64,000 nucleotides of DNA from Capitulum mitella (GCA_030062745.1 CP099841.1:9132501-9196500), one strand, 5' to 3'. Shown: positions 35,601 to 49,459, numbered from the stretch's first letter. Numbers and translations are program-made. Notes: generated from the letters alone by a model not told the origin.

Positions 35601-38600
35601 TGCCACAAAGGGAAGAACAAAGGAAGTTCCTTTGTTCCCTTCCGTCTTTGTCTGTGAGTTCTATCCGGAAATAGCACGGCACAGCTTGGGGAGCCCATTC
35701 AACGCTGACACCATGAACCGTCAACGCCTCTTCAGAACATCACCTTCCCGCACACAGCTGCGACTCAAAGCATCCACACGTCTTCGCGAGCGGCTCATCG
35801 AGATGCAACTTCCGTGCGACCAGTGCACCTCCCGGAGCGGGTGCGGGGACGTGGGACGAGGCGCGGCCGGGACGCGCGCTCGCGTCCGCGCGCCCCCAGC
35901 GGCGGCGGCGGCGCCGCGACGCGACCATCGTCCGCGCCGTCAACACCCAGCGGTGGAGGTCCGCCCGACGGCGGGCGGCGGGTCTGCAACACGGCAGCAG
36001 CTGCCCGACCGCCGGGCCGCCGCCGGACGACAACCTCGGCGCTGGCCTTGACAGAGCCGACGGTTATTCAGGGACGCGGCGGCCGGCCAGCCGGTGGGCC
36101 GCGGCGGCGGCCGACGGCGGCGCGGCGGTCGTCCGCGGCGCCGCACGCGCACGGCGCGGCGATCCAAAACGGTCGCATCACGCGCACGTCACGCGGTACA
36201 GCGTCGCCCATCCAGATGTCGCGTGAAGTGACAGGACACGTCGGTATCCGCAGCTCACCCGACGGAGCGCGACAGCGTCTGACCGGCTATGAACACCACG
36301 CAGTAGCAGGCCCGCCTAGCCGTCGTCCAGCGCGCGTTCCTGCAGCCAACGCGCAGGCGTCCAGAAGGTCCGGCTCGGCCGAGGGTAGGGCAGCGCGCCC
36401 GCGTACCAAGGACGAGGCCGGGCAGTGGGCGAGGCGCGTCCACCAACGGCCAAGTCCGGCCCTCGCCTTCCCGCCCGCCGAACGGGCCGACGCGGGGTGA
36501 CGCCACAAAGCGCCTGGCCGTCGGCCAGCCTCCGCCAAACAGGGCTGCGAATGAGCCGATAGCTGCCGACGGTGGCGGCGCCACTTTCGACCGCGCGTCC
36601 TGCATGCGGTTGCGCTCGCTTTCACTTGGCGCTGGCGGGCGCGCTGTCAAGTCTTCACGCGGCTCCGGACGCATCGTCGGCCCTCCGTGAGGCGCCGAGC
36701 AGGTGCACCACCAAACCAGGCCGGCCACTTTTTCCTCAGTCAGCCATAAATGAAGCCACGATCGGCCAAAACATCCTGCGCCACGATCACGATTCAATTC
36801 GACGTCCTCCGCGGAACCTTAAAAACATTGCTCGGCAAAACTCGGCACCACATCAACCTCGTCAAGGCCTCGAATGCCGCACGGACACGCTCCAGCAGCT
36901 GCCGGGGCTGCGAGCTGCGGCAGCTCGGGAGGCGCCGAGGCCGCTCCCACGGCGCCCGGCCGGCGGCAGCGCCGATACGGGCCGCCCCTGTTTACGCAAC
37001 GACCCAGGTGCCAATCACAGCCGGGCCGACTGCGTGCTGACACGACACGGCCGCCCGGCCACCCGCCGGCGCTCAGGTCTGGCTGGCCAGTGGGACGGCC
37101 TGCCAGGGCGGCACGCGCCGCCGGCATGGGCGTGCCTGCCACCCGGGGGACGTAGGAAGCCCACTGCCGTGGGGCTGGGGGAGTGGACTGTTACTGAATT
37201 CCGGCGACCAGGAGCCGACACCAAAAAATGAGCTTCGACGGTAGGATGTCCGTGTCAGTAGAATCGCGACGACGCAGTTCTTCCGCCTATAAGTTTCTCG
37301 AACTGGCTGAGTCCGGACACCCAGTTGTCGCCGACCACTCGCGCCTGCCGCCCAACCTGCGGCCGGAGATTTCGTAATGTTTGCAGGCCGGAGCTGGCTG
37401 GCGGTGGCCCTGCCGGCGCCAGGTAATGGCTTGTTTACCGGCAGAGCAGAGGTCAGGCGCTGCCGCAGCAGACGGGCCAAGGACAGGACAGGCCGCCCGG
37501 GAGGCGACGTCCTGAAGCGTCCTCCTCTATCCACGGCACGAAGCCGCCGCTGCGCAGAAACCTCCGCCTGCCTCCCCCCCCCCGCCGCTTCGCAGGGCCA
37601 CTTCCCTGTTCGTGCAGAAGTCCCTCCCCCCGGTCCGGCGGGACTGGCCGGCCGCTGCCGATGGATCCGGACGGCCGGGCCGGTCACGAACTCAGAGCTA
37701 TCGCCGGGCTGCGGCGGCAGCGACCCCAGCGCTGCTGGCGCTGCACGAGCGATCCGTTTCACCGCCACGGACGGTCAGGTTCAAAGTCGAGCTCCAGCGA
37801 AATCCGCTTGCGCTGTGAACAGCGTGCTCGGGCCGGCGAATGAGGAGGCACAGAAGGACGGCGCTGGAGCTAATGCACGTCGTCAACAGCCAGCTGAAGG
37901 CGGAGATGCGAGATCCATCCCCACAGACGACACGTGACACGCATGATGATGGATTCCCTGCAGAGCCCGCGCTAGAGCTAGCGCCGCACGGACGCCTCCC
38001 GACGTGCGGCCACCGCCACCTCCATCAACATTACCGCATCCTGAACAGGTCCGCGGAGTGACCCTCTCCACAACACACAGCGCTAACCCCGCGACAGCGC
38101 GCCAGTATCGCCCGTCCTGCGTCGGCAGACCCCCCCCCCCGCAGCGTCCGCCGAGCTGTTTCCGCGTCCCCGCTCTGAACGCCGGCCGGCCGGCCGCCGC
38201 CGCCGTCCGTCGTACCCGACCCGGCCCGGCCGGCGGCCCGCGGGACCACTCTCGGCGGTCGTTACGGTCCGACCGGCGGCGCTCTGTCGGCTCCGACTCC
38301 TGCAGGGCCGGCGACGCGGTCCGACGCCAGCCCGGTCCGCCCCACTGGCGGCGGCCCACGGCAACGGCCCGCACTGAACGCAGCGGCAGACACCACGTGA
38401 CAGGAAGTGGTGTTTCGATCTCAATAAAAACACTAGAAGGGTATGCTGCGGGAAAATCGAGTCGTACGAGGAAGGAAAGACAGAAAGCAAGACAATAGCC
38501 TGTTCAGTGCATAGTAGGCCTAAAGCGGATATCTCCATGCGGAAACAAAACATGCACGTCTTTAAAACATTTTCGCTTTAAAAGATTTCTCGAGAGCACT

Positions 38601-41354
38601 GAACGATGCGGAAAACAATTACCGTCTTTAAACTTCCAGCAGGGAGCATTTCAATCAGCGGATCCGTTATTCGCAGCCAATTTCGTTCATGCGACTGATG
38701 ATTAGTAATTCCGAAAATCCATTAGGTGCTAATTTTTCCTTCCTTTCCCGCGCCCGATATGCCAGGAAATTTCACTCCAAGCACATGCATCTCATAACAG
38801 TTTACGAGCCTCCATCAATGCCAGCAAGTTCTACTTATAGTCTTACCCCCCCCAATAACAAATGATCATCACCTTCAGAGGCGGTCGACATAACTGCTGG
38901 CTGACAGCAGCGTTACATATATAAGGCCAGGATCATCTACCTGGCATCAGCTCTCAGGACCGGCGCAGGCATTCGACCCTACATGAGAAAGGTCAGCTTG
39001 GAAAAGGCGACCTCGAAACAACAAATAACGACCACCGGCTTACTCCCAAATTCGATTTTATTATGCTCAGATACCAACTCCACTTCTGTAAACACCCCAG
39101 CCGACACCCGCTTCCGTCTGCACCAGATCAGCAGGTGACGGTCCTCCACGTTCTCGCCCCAATTACAAGGCCGTCGCCAGGTCCCATCCCACCCTCGCTC
39201 CGACCAGACACCCCAGCCACCGCCAGGTCCCACCAGACACAAACACAGGTGTTTTTCTAACGGCGTCTGAACCAGGACGAGCGGCCGCCGGGTCGGGCGC
39301 CACAAAGGCACAAACAGCGCCCCTCCCGGGCACCACCGTCCCGGAGCCCCCCCCCCCCTCTGTGGACAGCGTTCCGCGGGAGCCGGCCGCCGGCCCAGCC
39401 ATGAACATCAGCTGACGTCCGAGCACAAAGCGGCAGTCAGCTGTTCGGCCGGCCGCTCAGCTGGTCCCGAGGGGAGGGGATGGGGAGGGGCCCGGCCGCG
39501 GCGGAGGGGGAGGGGCCGACAGACAGGTGGGGAGACAAAGCCGCCGCCGCCGCCGCCGCCGCTGACCGATTCACGGCCCGCGTCGGGCCACAGCGGCGCT
39601 ATGAGGCGGCCTGAGGACAAAGCCAGCCGGGGCCGCCAGCCGGCCGCGACGACGCCTCTGACGTCGGCAGGACGGAACGCACGGCGTCCGACGACAGAGC
39701 TCTCTCGTCCGCATCAATCGCCAAGGGTACTGGACGGAATGCGTGGCAATCTTCGGAGAAGACGAGGAAGTTCAATGGGCACCAGCACCACACTACGGGA
39801 TTACAAAAGTAGAACCAACCTCAGCCGTCGAAACGGTACCAGCGACAGCCGACAAGAGCGGTCCGCTCTACCACATTTCTTTCGCAAAGTCTCTCCCAGC
39901 GCCAACAGTTAGGGTCGTCGACGCAAACGGCGCGTGATATTCAAACGTCAAAAGCCTCTTCAGAAATAGCTGAGCTGCGTAGGTGAGCGGCATCCGAGAA
40001 AAGTTCTCACTTACAGTCCAATTTCAGCTTCGCGCTACCTCGGCGGAGATACACGCCCACGAGTTCTACTCGCCGCTGAAATCAATGCTAAATTCCCACT
40101 GCTCCCATCCAGCTCGCTCGATACCACACGTTCGGCGCATCTGCCCGGACAGGCGGTCGCAGATCGCCCGCTGCACACGTGCTGTCGGACCCGGCCCGAC
40201 GGCCGGCGGCAGCGCCATTTCACAGAGCACCGGATCCAGCCTCGAGTCCGGCTCCGGACCCAGGGTCCGGCTCCACCTGCACGGGCCTGGCGTCCGCGGC
40301 GGCCGACTCACCCGGTTGCGCCGCCGCTGCGCCGGCGTCGCACGGTGCCGGCCCGGCCATGGCGCGCCCCTCCGCCGCCCGGCGCCGCCGTCGACTGCCG
40401 ACAGCCCGGCGGGCCGCCGCTCAGCCGCGATAACGCGGCCGAGCGGCGGCCGCCGGCGGGCGGCCCCTGCCCGCAGGCGCTCGCCCGCGGCCGGGGGAGC
40501 CGGCGAGGGACGAGCCCCAACCTCGGCCCTCCGCTCCGGACCGCTCTGAGGGCGTCTTCACTGCGGCGAGGGGACGACGGGTAGGGTTGATTCCCGGTCT
40601 CGGCATTCAGCCCGGTTTGGAACGGGTCGTGACGTGGCAAGGCAAAATAGGAGTGACTCGCACTGCAAGTACACATGAAACACGAATCGCGTTCCATCGC
40701 ATTGTTAAAGAGGCACCATGCGCGTCAATGGCTGAGTCAACCAGCAACACTCGACTGATACGACTGACTCGATGGGCCTGCAGATCACTAAACTGCCGAC
40801 AGCAGGATTACTCACAAGAGAGCATAAGCCATCATACCACAATCCCTAAGGTCGCCACAGAGGTTAGAGGCGTTTGAGAGCTAACGCCATCACTCAGACC
40901 ATCACGCTGGCAATCGCCCAGCCCGCTAGACCTCCCTCGTAGTTCGTACAAACTTCGGCAGGATCCGGCACCATTCGCTGCCGAGCTCCGTGACGGCCGG
41001 AACGGTCGATGAGCCGGTTCCCCCGGCGAGCAACGCCGGCGAATGGCCCGTCCCTCTGATCCGCGATTATCCGCCGGCTTTACCGTCGCTCTGCACAGTG
41101 GGCGCTGCGACCAGCGGTGTCATTCGGCTCGGCCAAATCACTGCTAATGCGGCTCTGAGGGGCCGCGGTCCGCGCCCCGTGCCGCGCTCAGCTGCCGGAA
41201 ATCGCCTCCCGACTGACGCGCGAGGCCAGCAGACGGTGATTGGCCGCCCATTCCGCGGCCGGACCTGGCGCGCTAACGTCCGACGCAACGAGCAGTTCCC
41301 ACGTCAGAAGACGTGGGAGCTGATCGAAACCATATCAAAATTGCAAAGACAATG

Positions 41355-41605
41355 CCCCGGAAGGCTGTCGCGTCATGCAGGCACTAAAAGCTTTGATTAC
41401 AAGAAGCCGGAGAAAAACCCTCTTGGTTTTATATTCGTACTGTTACCATACATATATATATATATATTTATTTTCATCATATACATTCAAATTCCGAAAA
41501 CAAGGCGACGAAAGGCTGTCACGTTATGCAAGCACGAAAAGCTTTGATTACGAGAAGCCCGGGAGAAGCTCTCTTATTTGCATATTTATATTGTTACCAT
41601 TAGAT
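41355..41605. repeat. Direct duplication with (TA)n
   Basis: A segment starting AAGGCTGTCGCGTCATGCAG and containing AAAAGCTTTGATTAC occurs at about 41360-41450 and again, diverged, at about 41514-41605. Between them is a short (TA)n run (41453-41468). It looks like a small AT-rich repeat inserted in the GC-rich tract. Confidence 0.8.
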
Positions 41606-42329
41606 TCCTTCCTATTTCTATTTAACATAAATTCATTCCAAAGCCCTTGCTGAAAACTGGAACTGAGACTTTCATGCATCAGTTAACCAGTTAATCTCCG
41701 TTATGCATGCGTTGAAATGAAAGATCCAAACGGGATGAAATATCTATAGATCAGCACAAGAACTGAGACGCAAATGCTGGCCTTGTAAAGGACCTAGATA
41801 TGAATTTCATCACTGCCTTTATCATTCCACTGATCTTCGCAGAATGACTTCGCAATACAGTGGTTATGGCGTGCCCCGCGCGTCGAGCCCACGCACCCAA
41901 TGTGGGCTCTCTGCGAGCCACCTGTGACTATTTCCGAGACCGGGCGGTCGACGCTCGCCGCCGGCGCGCGTGCCGTGCCTCCGGCCATCTCCTGGCGGGC
42001 CGTCAGGTCAGAGTGGGTGCCGCTTCCCAGAAGGCCGGCGCGCCGACGGGAGAGGTCGTCGGCCTGTCGCGCGGCAGCGGGCTGCGGGGCCAGGCCGGCG
42101 GCGCACAGCGGCGCGGGCCGCGCCGGAAGCCCAGCTGCGGGAACAGCCGACCCGCCTCTGCTAATTGCTGGCACGTCCGGCGCCGGGCCGCCCGTGCCGT
42201 CAGTCCTGCGGTCCTGCGCCGCCGCCCGCCGCTCCGAGGGCCGTGACCCGGCCGGTGACCTCAACCGGAGCCGTGAGCTTCCCGGCGACCCGACCCGGCT
42301 TGTGGCCTGACCCAAGCGGGATGCTCCAC

Positions 42330-42540
42330 GGCGACCCGACACAGACATCGTGATCCGGCCGACCACCATACCCTGATGACCGGACCTGATTCGGGCACCA
42401 TACCCTGATAATGATCTGACCGGGTCACCGTGACCCAATCGTGATCTAAGCGGCCACCGTGACCCGGCCAGTGATCCGGCCCGGCCGCTGTGACCCGACC
42501 CGCCAGTGACCTGACCCGGCCGCCATGACCGGGCGCCAGC
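42330..42540. repeat. Degenerate repeat of CCGTGACCCGGCC type
   Basis: Roughly 35-45-bp diverged units alternate GTGATCCGGCC, CACCGTGACCC and CATACCCTGATGA words, about five copies. GC-rich, no coding potential. Confidence 0.65.
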
Positions 42541-45500
42541 GCAGGAACGTCGCGCGCCGTCAGCTGGCCGCCCGCCGCACTGGAACGGCGCCGGCGTATC
42601 GACGGCTCCGCCGGCCGCCGGCGCCTAGCAACAGCGAACAAAGGCGCTCGGCCGCCGCTGCGCAGTAGGCCCGCGCAGCCGTGCGGATGGCTACACGCAG
42701 CGGCGCGGCCAAAACGGGTCGGGCGAGGCGGCCGGGCGCACGGCAGACGCCAGGTGCGGCTCTCAGTCTTTCGGCGGCCGGCGGCCGGCCATTCACGAGA
42801 CCCCGTCAGCCGCGCACGCTCTCGGCAGCGGCGGCCAACTCTGCACGCGCCAGTGGCCGGCCGTGAAAACACGGCCCCCATCTATGTCGCCCGCAGCCAG
42901 CGAGGCGCACACGCACGCACACAAACACGCTGCAGGCATTCCTGAGCGCCGGCCGGCCGGACAGAGGCGGTAAACAGAGACGGGCGGCGGAGCGCGGCGC
43001 CCGGCCAAATAGCGACGAAACGGCTTCTTCACGGCGTGCGGGGACCGACATAAAAAAAAGGGGAGACGCCGGGCAAAGTGGTGCCGGAATCACGGCCCTT
43101 GGATTACTGAGCGGCCACAGGGGTTCGGCGAACCATGACGGACGCAAGTGGACGAGGAGCTTAGAGGAAAGAAACGCGTGAACGTCGATCCGCACGCATA
43201 AAGGAGTGCAGTTTCCGACATTGCGCTAGAGAAGGGCGAGCGCAGCGAAAACAGAACAAGGAAAAAAACGCGGCGTGATATCTCGCGACCTTTGCGAGCC
43301 ATTCATTAGACCAGGGACCTGCTGCCAGACCCGTGGGCGCTTTCAGACTCTGATTAGAGGGGTGCGCCGTTTCTGGAGCGGCAGGATTGGCTCGCGTCCA
43401 AGCGCCCACTTAGGCGGCCGCCGTGTTATCGGCGCCGCGCCGCACACGCACATTTCGCGTCCGCCTGACCCAGATCGGTGAAGGTCCCGTTCCCGGCGGC
43501 GGCAAGCCATGTCGGCGCGGGATCAATACTGGACCTGGCGCGCGGGCCGCGGGCCGGCCGCCGCCGCCCGCCCGGCCGGACCAGGCTCCGCCCACGATCA
43601 GCTGACGAACAGCTGATCACAGAGCACTCGCCAACGACGGAACGCGGCCGCCGCGGAGGACTCGGCCAGGCAACCGTGTGCAGACAAAGGAAAAGCAGAC
43701 CCATGGAGGCGCCGAGGGTAGGAGAATACGAGCCCCAACAGGAAAGCATGAGTGCAAGTAAATTTTGGGGGCGCCGTTGTCCATGAAATGCGGCGAACAT
43801 CGTGTTGAAAATCTTCTAAGGCCGCGGAGCATTGCTTTGAGTTCCTCACCCCTGGCGCGTGGCACAGATGCCCCTCACTTGGTGAGACGCCAAACGCAAG
43901 AGTTATGAGGTTTCTGCAATCGCCACAGCAGCGCCGCCGAACCGAAGGCGCCGTGACCTCATTCAAGGTGCGTCGCACCCATGACCAAAATACCCACCAG
44001 CTGGGGTGAGCATCTCCCAATAACCGATGACGACACGCGTAACCTCGGCCGCACAACAAAGACGAGCGAGCGGCGCCGCCGCGTTCGAATCGATGGCGCA
44101 GCTCGCTGGCCGGCGGCTGGCGGGGGCTGCCGAGACGGAGCGGCGCCACCGGGGCCGATTTCACCCGCGCGGCGCTCCTTCGGCCGCCGGCGGAACCCAT
44201 TTACCGGCCTGAGAAAGCAGAAAACCGAGCCGCCGCCAGGTCGGAGAAACCGCTGCGCCAGTTTCGTAATCAGGTGCGCCATTTTCTGCCGACGGCCAAG
44301 GTACAAGGGTAAGAGAGGCGTTTGGGTCACCACGGCAGATAGAGGACGCCTAGCAACAACAGAAGGCAGATAAGCGATCCATCGTACGGCACCCCCACCG
44401 CAACAAGTGGGCTATCGGAGATGCCGGCGTACCGCACTTTCACCAACCACAACACCGATGACAGTGACCTGAGCCTTCACGACCCAACTGTGCCTGGAAG
44501 ACGCCCGACGGCAGAGACCTTCGCGCCGGGCAGGGTACAACGGATCCATGCGACAAGGACCTTTCACTGAACGCTGGCCAAACCCACCCGAAAATCGTGA
44601 AGGTCCTTGGTCTGACCGCCGGTTTCTCGGTCAGCAGACGCTCACCTGTGTGCTCGGCTTCAGCCATAAGCCGGGTCGGCGGAGACGGCGGTCCGGGGGG
44701 CGGCCCGGGCCACGCACGGCCGCCCTCTGACCCGCGCGGCCCGCCGGCCCGCATCCCACCCGGAGACCATGGACAAAAATACACCCAAGGTCGGCCGCAC
44801 ACGCACACGCGCGACGCGACCCTCGCCGAGTCTCGGCGCCCGGCCGGCGGGGTCGAACGCGGCGGGTCCCGGCCCAAAACGACTGCTGAGGGGGTCCCGG
44901 CGGGAGGAGGGGGAAGGGTTGCTGTCGCTTGCAGAGCTGAGTGTTTTCCAGCCGAGCGGGGGCTTTGAGGAGAGCGCGCACATCTTCCGGACAAACCAGA
45001 GTGGTGAAATAATGAGGCCGGAAAGCACGCAAGCATAATGATGTCCTTGAAGCATCACACAAAGCCGAGCAAGCGGGTAAACAACTCGAAAAGTTTGGGA
45101 GACACAACAGACCGGTATCACACTGCGCCATCGTAAATGGAAACACCCGCCGAACTTGTTACACACTGAGCCGTAGGCAAACCTACAAAATCGGCCCAGC
45201 ATTACTGGCCCCCGACCCCGTCCACGCAAACGAGCCCATCAAGCGCAGAGGCTGCGCCCCCGGCGGCAGCGGAGCGGCGAGGGTCAGGCGGGCGCTATCG
45301 ATATCTGCCGCCACTGGCCGGCCGGCCGGCGGCGGCGGCGGCGGCGGCGGACGGCCACCAGACAGCCCGCCCGCCGCCGTACCGGGGACCGGGTCGCCGC
45401 CGGCCGGCTGCCATGAGTGTCGTCACGCGGCCGGCGCGTGCCGCGGCGGCGGCCTCCGCCGGTGACGCGTCGCAGGCGGCCCGGCGTCGCAGCGCAGCGC

Positions 45501-46221
45501 GAGGGGCCTCCGAGCCCGGCCGGCCAGCGCAGAGCTGCCGGTCGCCACGGGTCGGCCGCGCCGTGCCGGCCCACGGCCGACGGCGCCGGCGCGCGGACGG
45601 CGCGTGCCGTTACGTCAGCGGCGACGCACCGTGTGACGGTGGCGGCGAAACACGAGCCTGCACAGCCGGCCGTCGCATTGCGTCACGCGAGTTGCGCCAT
45701 TCGAGAGAGCGGCAACAAGCGGCGGGAGCTGTATTAGTGACGGATGAACGCTAGCCGAGCCTGCGCAGGACGAATGAAAGAGAGTGGAGATTCAGGAAAC
45801 AAAAAGTCCAGTGAAACAAGAAAGTTGCAAAGAACGACGGCAAACCTCCTCATGACTTATCAAGTCTTCACGTACGCTAGCCATGTACGCTAGCTAGCCG
45901 TACTTACGTGCGTCGAGGAAGAAATAAATGGGATTTACAAATTACAAATTGAATTTACAAATTGCACGTTCATCGACTTAGTTTTTTTCACTGCGTTTAC
46001 GATGTTACAATGCATAAGACGCGAGTGCGTGCTTGCGCGCGTGTGAGTGCGTGCGGGTACGCGCCTTTGCGTGCTGGCGCGCACGCGCTGTGTATAATCT
46101 CCATGCGGTGTGGATTCGGCTCTTGGCGGCGGTCCGGCACCGTTATCTCCGCGCAGCGTCAGTGCAGAGGCGGCCACGGTCAGCGGCACGCATTGTCCGT
46201 GACCGCCGGCCAGAAACAGCG

Positions 46222-46224
<3 letters not shown>

Positions 46225-46277
<53 letters not shown>

Positions 46278-46430
46278 CCGGCCTCTTCATCGCCTGCCTC
46301 TCTCTCCTCGCCGGTGTCTCCCTCCCCGCCGGCCTCTCCCTCCCCACCGGCCTCTACCTCCCTGCCGGCCTCTCCCTCCCCGCCGGCCTCTCCCTCCTCG
46401 CCGGCCTCTCCCTCGTCGCCGCCGAGCCGC
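46225..46430. repeat. (CT)n microsatellite with adjoining CTCCCTC-CGCCGGC repeat
   Basis: CT dinucleotides run 46225-46274. They are followed by degenerate 21-24-bp units around CTCCCTCCCCGCCGGCCT to about 46430. The whole is a 200-bp strand-asymmetric polypyrimidine tract. Confidence 0.95.
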
Positions 46431-47404
46431 CCTTGACAACAGGCCCGCCGGCCGCGGCTGGCAACTCGTCCGCGGTCGGCGCAGCCTCCGGCGGCTGCTC
46501 CCACTCCGGTGCTATCTGCAGCGCCGCCGCAGCCCGTCCGGCAGGTGCCTCGCCCGCGACAATTAGCGGCGTGTTTGAGGGCGCGCGCGCTTTGAGACGC
46601 GTCCAAAGCGACGCCATCAATCATCGCGGACAGCACTGAACGCCCTCTGCTGCGCACCAAACGCCACGCTCGCCTGCCGGGGCTTTCAACCGTTCGCAAT
46701 TGGCCCGGGCGCGCATGAATCAATGGCAGTCCTTCCAGCGGCCAACGACCCGGCAGCCGGGCGGGCGGCGGTGCGCCGCTCCTGTACGACCGCTCGGCCG
46801 GCTGCAGTCTCACGCGAGCCGACGGGGCTGAGTCATCGGCGGCGGCGACCAGGACGTGCTCACGGACGCGGCCGGGCCGACTCATCGCCGGCAGCGGCGC
46901 CGGCGAGCGCCGGTCGCGGTCGGCCACTGTCCAGTGTTACAGTGAGTGCAGGAGCGCTTTCAAAGTTGGTTCGGTCTCCGCCATTTCTGGGCGACTGCTT
47001 TCCATGGCAGTTCCATTCCATGCAATATTACTGATGTTGTGACCCCTCAAAGCTAGGAAAAGCATTTTCCTACTTCCCCCACTGACTGCTACAGCCATGG
47101 TCACCACTCAGCTCGCGTACAACGATGACGACCCGCCGCTACCGCTTGCACATCTGGCCCCGATGCACACAGCTCGGGCACACGGATCGGAAGCGTCCGA
47201 GCCCGGAGCTGCTGCAGCGCCCGTCGTGCGCGCTATCCATTTCCGCCGGCGTCCACCCCGGCACTAGGCGCCCCTGGCCGGACCGTCCGTAGGGACCCGC
47301 GTGTATCGCTGCTTCACGTCCGCACAAGCCGCCGCCGCCGCCGCCGGCTATTGATTCCCCGGCCAGCGAGATGGGCCGCCGTCAGGGTCGCGCCGAGCGG
47401 CGGT

Positions 47405-47780
47405 CGGTCGGCTCCCGGCGTACACACCGGGCCCGACCGGGCGGCGGACCGGCCGGAGCGCGGCGTACACACCGGGCCCGACCGGGCGGCGGACCGGCCG
47501 GCTCCCGGCGTACACACCGGGCCCGACCGCGCGGCGGACCGGCCGGCTCCCGGCGTACACACGGGCCCGACCGGGCGGCGGACCAGCCGGAGCGCGGCGT
47601 ACACACCGGGCCCGACCGCGCGGCGGACCGGCCGGAGCGCGGCGTACACACCGGGCCCGACCGGGCGGCGGACCGGCCGGAGCGCGGCGTACACACCGGG
47701 CCCGACCGCGCGGCGGACCGGCCGGCTCCCGGCGTACACACCGGGCCCGACCGGGCGGCGGACCGGCCGGAGCGCGGCAA
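47405..47780. repeat. 45-bp minisatellite, about 8 copies
   Basis: Units contain GGCGTACACACCGGGCCCGA then CCGSGCGGCGGACCGGCCGG and either AGCGC or CTCCC. The period is 45 bp (3 x 15), which produces long open frames in several phases; one unit is shortened by a base. The two subtype endings are interspersed, suggesting conversion or unequal exchange. Confidence 0.96.
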
Positions 47781-48699
47781 GGTCAGCCCGGCGCGGCCGG
47801 TAAACACGACGGGCTCGGCCGGCGCGGGCGGCCGATCTGGCCGAGTTTGATAACACTCGGCAGCGGGGTTTCCGCCAGAGCGAGGACCGCAGGCTCCATG
47901 TTTGGCACCGTTCGGTGTAAACTGCGGAGTGGCTTCACGTCCCTCGGGGGGATCGCCCGATGCCATGAAAACGGTTCGCAAAACAATCTTATAAATACGG
48001 TCCACATGCGGCGAAGGCTGGGGATGCCAGGATCAACTTTAGTAACACTATTACACCACGGCAACAATAACAACCATCACGATCAACACAGTATGCCAAG
48101 GGGCGACGCTGGGGTCTTGACAATGTGTAAAAGGCAAAAAACGACACATGTTACCAATGTATCAGACATGGCACAAATTGGTAACTTAGACATTTCTCTC
48201 GCCCGCGCGACGACACAAAAAAAATATAGTGTTGCATTTACAACACCACATTTTTTGTTATGTGGTTTCACGACCAAAACAGAAGTGTATAACCCGGAAA
48301 TACGGAGAAATTTGGTTCAGGATTCTGTGTCGTTTTCCGCTGCCAGAGTTTTTAAATCGAATAGACTTACTAAAAAGCATACCTTGTCAGCGTGTTAACA
48401 ATACCTTGATTATGCATCAGCGCAGCATATGATGCCGATCCTAGAAAGCAGTTCCTCATCCTTTCTCAGCAAAATCCTCCCATTTCTGTGGCACGCGCCG
48501 CTGCAGTACGCCCAGCCAGCCGAGCGCGTCCCCCCGGCGTCGGTCGCTGCGGCCGGGTGCCGCCACCGCGCGGGTGTCGTCAGCCCAGCGGTCCATCTCC
48601 AAACACGGAGGCCGGCTCCGCCGCGGCGCCCCAGGCCTCCCGCCCCGGGCGAGACCGTCCCGGTCCGCGGCCAGCGGCCGTCACCAGCCCCTGACTGAC

Positions 48700-48799
48700 C
48701 TGTGGCCGGCGCGATCGGCAGGCTGGGCGGCACCGTCTGCGCCGACTCGGCAAGCGGCGCCCGCGGCCAGGCCCTCATGGCGGCGTCCGGCTGCAGCAC
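48700..48799 (-). CDS. Candidate upstream exon of Atossa
   Basis: On the - strand an acceptor-like CTCGCAG precedes GTGCTGCAGCCGGACGCC-ATG. The frame reads MRAWPRAPLAESAQ to PIAPAT and ends in a good donor (ACAG|GTCAGT) in phase 1. The acceptor of the recognised Atossa exon (TTTCAG|CGGTGCGG, 29455) then gives an uninterrupted frame through VRPD into MEGAEEPE. The context before the ATG (GCCGCC) is a strong Kozak match. There is no homology support for these residues, so this is a structural prediction. Confidence 0.35.
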
Positions 48800-49459
48800 C
48801 TGCGAGCCGGGACGGAGTGAGCGGGCCGCGTCAGGCAGCGCGGCGCGACCGGGATACGGCCGGGACCGGCTCCTGACGGCGACTGTCGGAGGGGGCGCAT
48901 GCCAAGCTTTATAGTTTGAACAACAAATCATTGTCAGGAAGGTGGAGGACACGGTGACGTGATGACAGCCCAGCAGACACGTCACAATGGTACAGTTGGA
49001 AACATACCATTTCATTTTGGGCGTCCACTGCAACAAAAAAGCGAATGTTGCCAGGCCTGTGCTCCGATTCCGAGTTATTTACCCTCGACACGCCATCAGT
49101 CGCTTGACCTTTCCACGATTAGCCCGTCCAACAAGGATGGATACAGAAAGCTATGGCAGAAAGCCTATGCGACCAAAACTCTTTCATGTGTTATTTAACC
49201 GTCCGTTTTCGGGAACACTGTAAAATGCAAAACGAACGATAAATGCTATTAAAACGCCTGGTAAATGCTGTTAAGAACATCATCGAAAACGGCTGCTTGA
49301 AATGCACATGAGAAGGTTCTCCCCCTGGATCCGCCCTTGCTGAAAGAACTGACCTTCCCAAGGATCGGCGATTAGTAGCGTGACGAACGGGGAAACACGC
49401 AATCAGAGCACAAGTCCGAATGCCACGACTTCACAATTTGGTCTGGTGGACAGACTTAC

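Larger units (their letters stand above)
29456..48699. other. Long GC/CpG-rich tract without recognised exons
   Basis: About 19 kb in which dense CpG blocks (for example 30.96-32.1, 33.8-34.3, 35.8-36.2, 38.1-38.4, 40.2-40.6, 41.9-43.0, 43.4-44.2, 45.3-45.7 and 46.4-46.9 kb) alternate with ordinary sequence. Long open frames on both strands are products of high GC and lack family resemblance. If the candidate exon at 48.7 kb is real, this is the first intron of Atossa; otherwise it is intergenic. Confidence 0.55.

Noticed and set aside
35814..37937. Long Arg/Pro/Ala-rich frames
   Set aside because: High GC removes stops in many frames; no domain or splice structure supports coding.
41375..41653. 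Frame with YIYIYLF run
   Set aside because: Translation of (TA)n inside a small duplicated AT-rich repeat.
45935..46927. 330-codon - strand frame with Glu/Gly and Arg/Glu repeats
   Set aside because: Derived from (CT)n and adjoining repeats in CpG-rich DNA; no conserved block, and overlapping frames are open on the other strand.
47314..48005. Several 150-200-codon frames with CTPGAGRSAARSGPV-like repeats
   Set aside because: 45-bp minisatellite artefacts, open in several phases.
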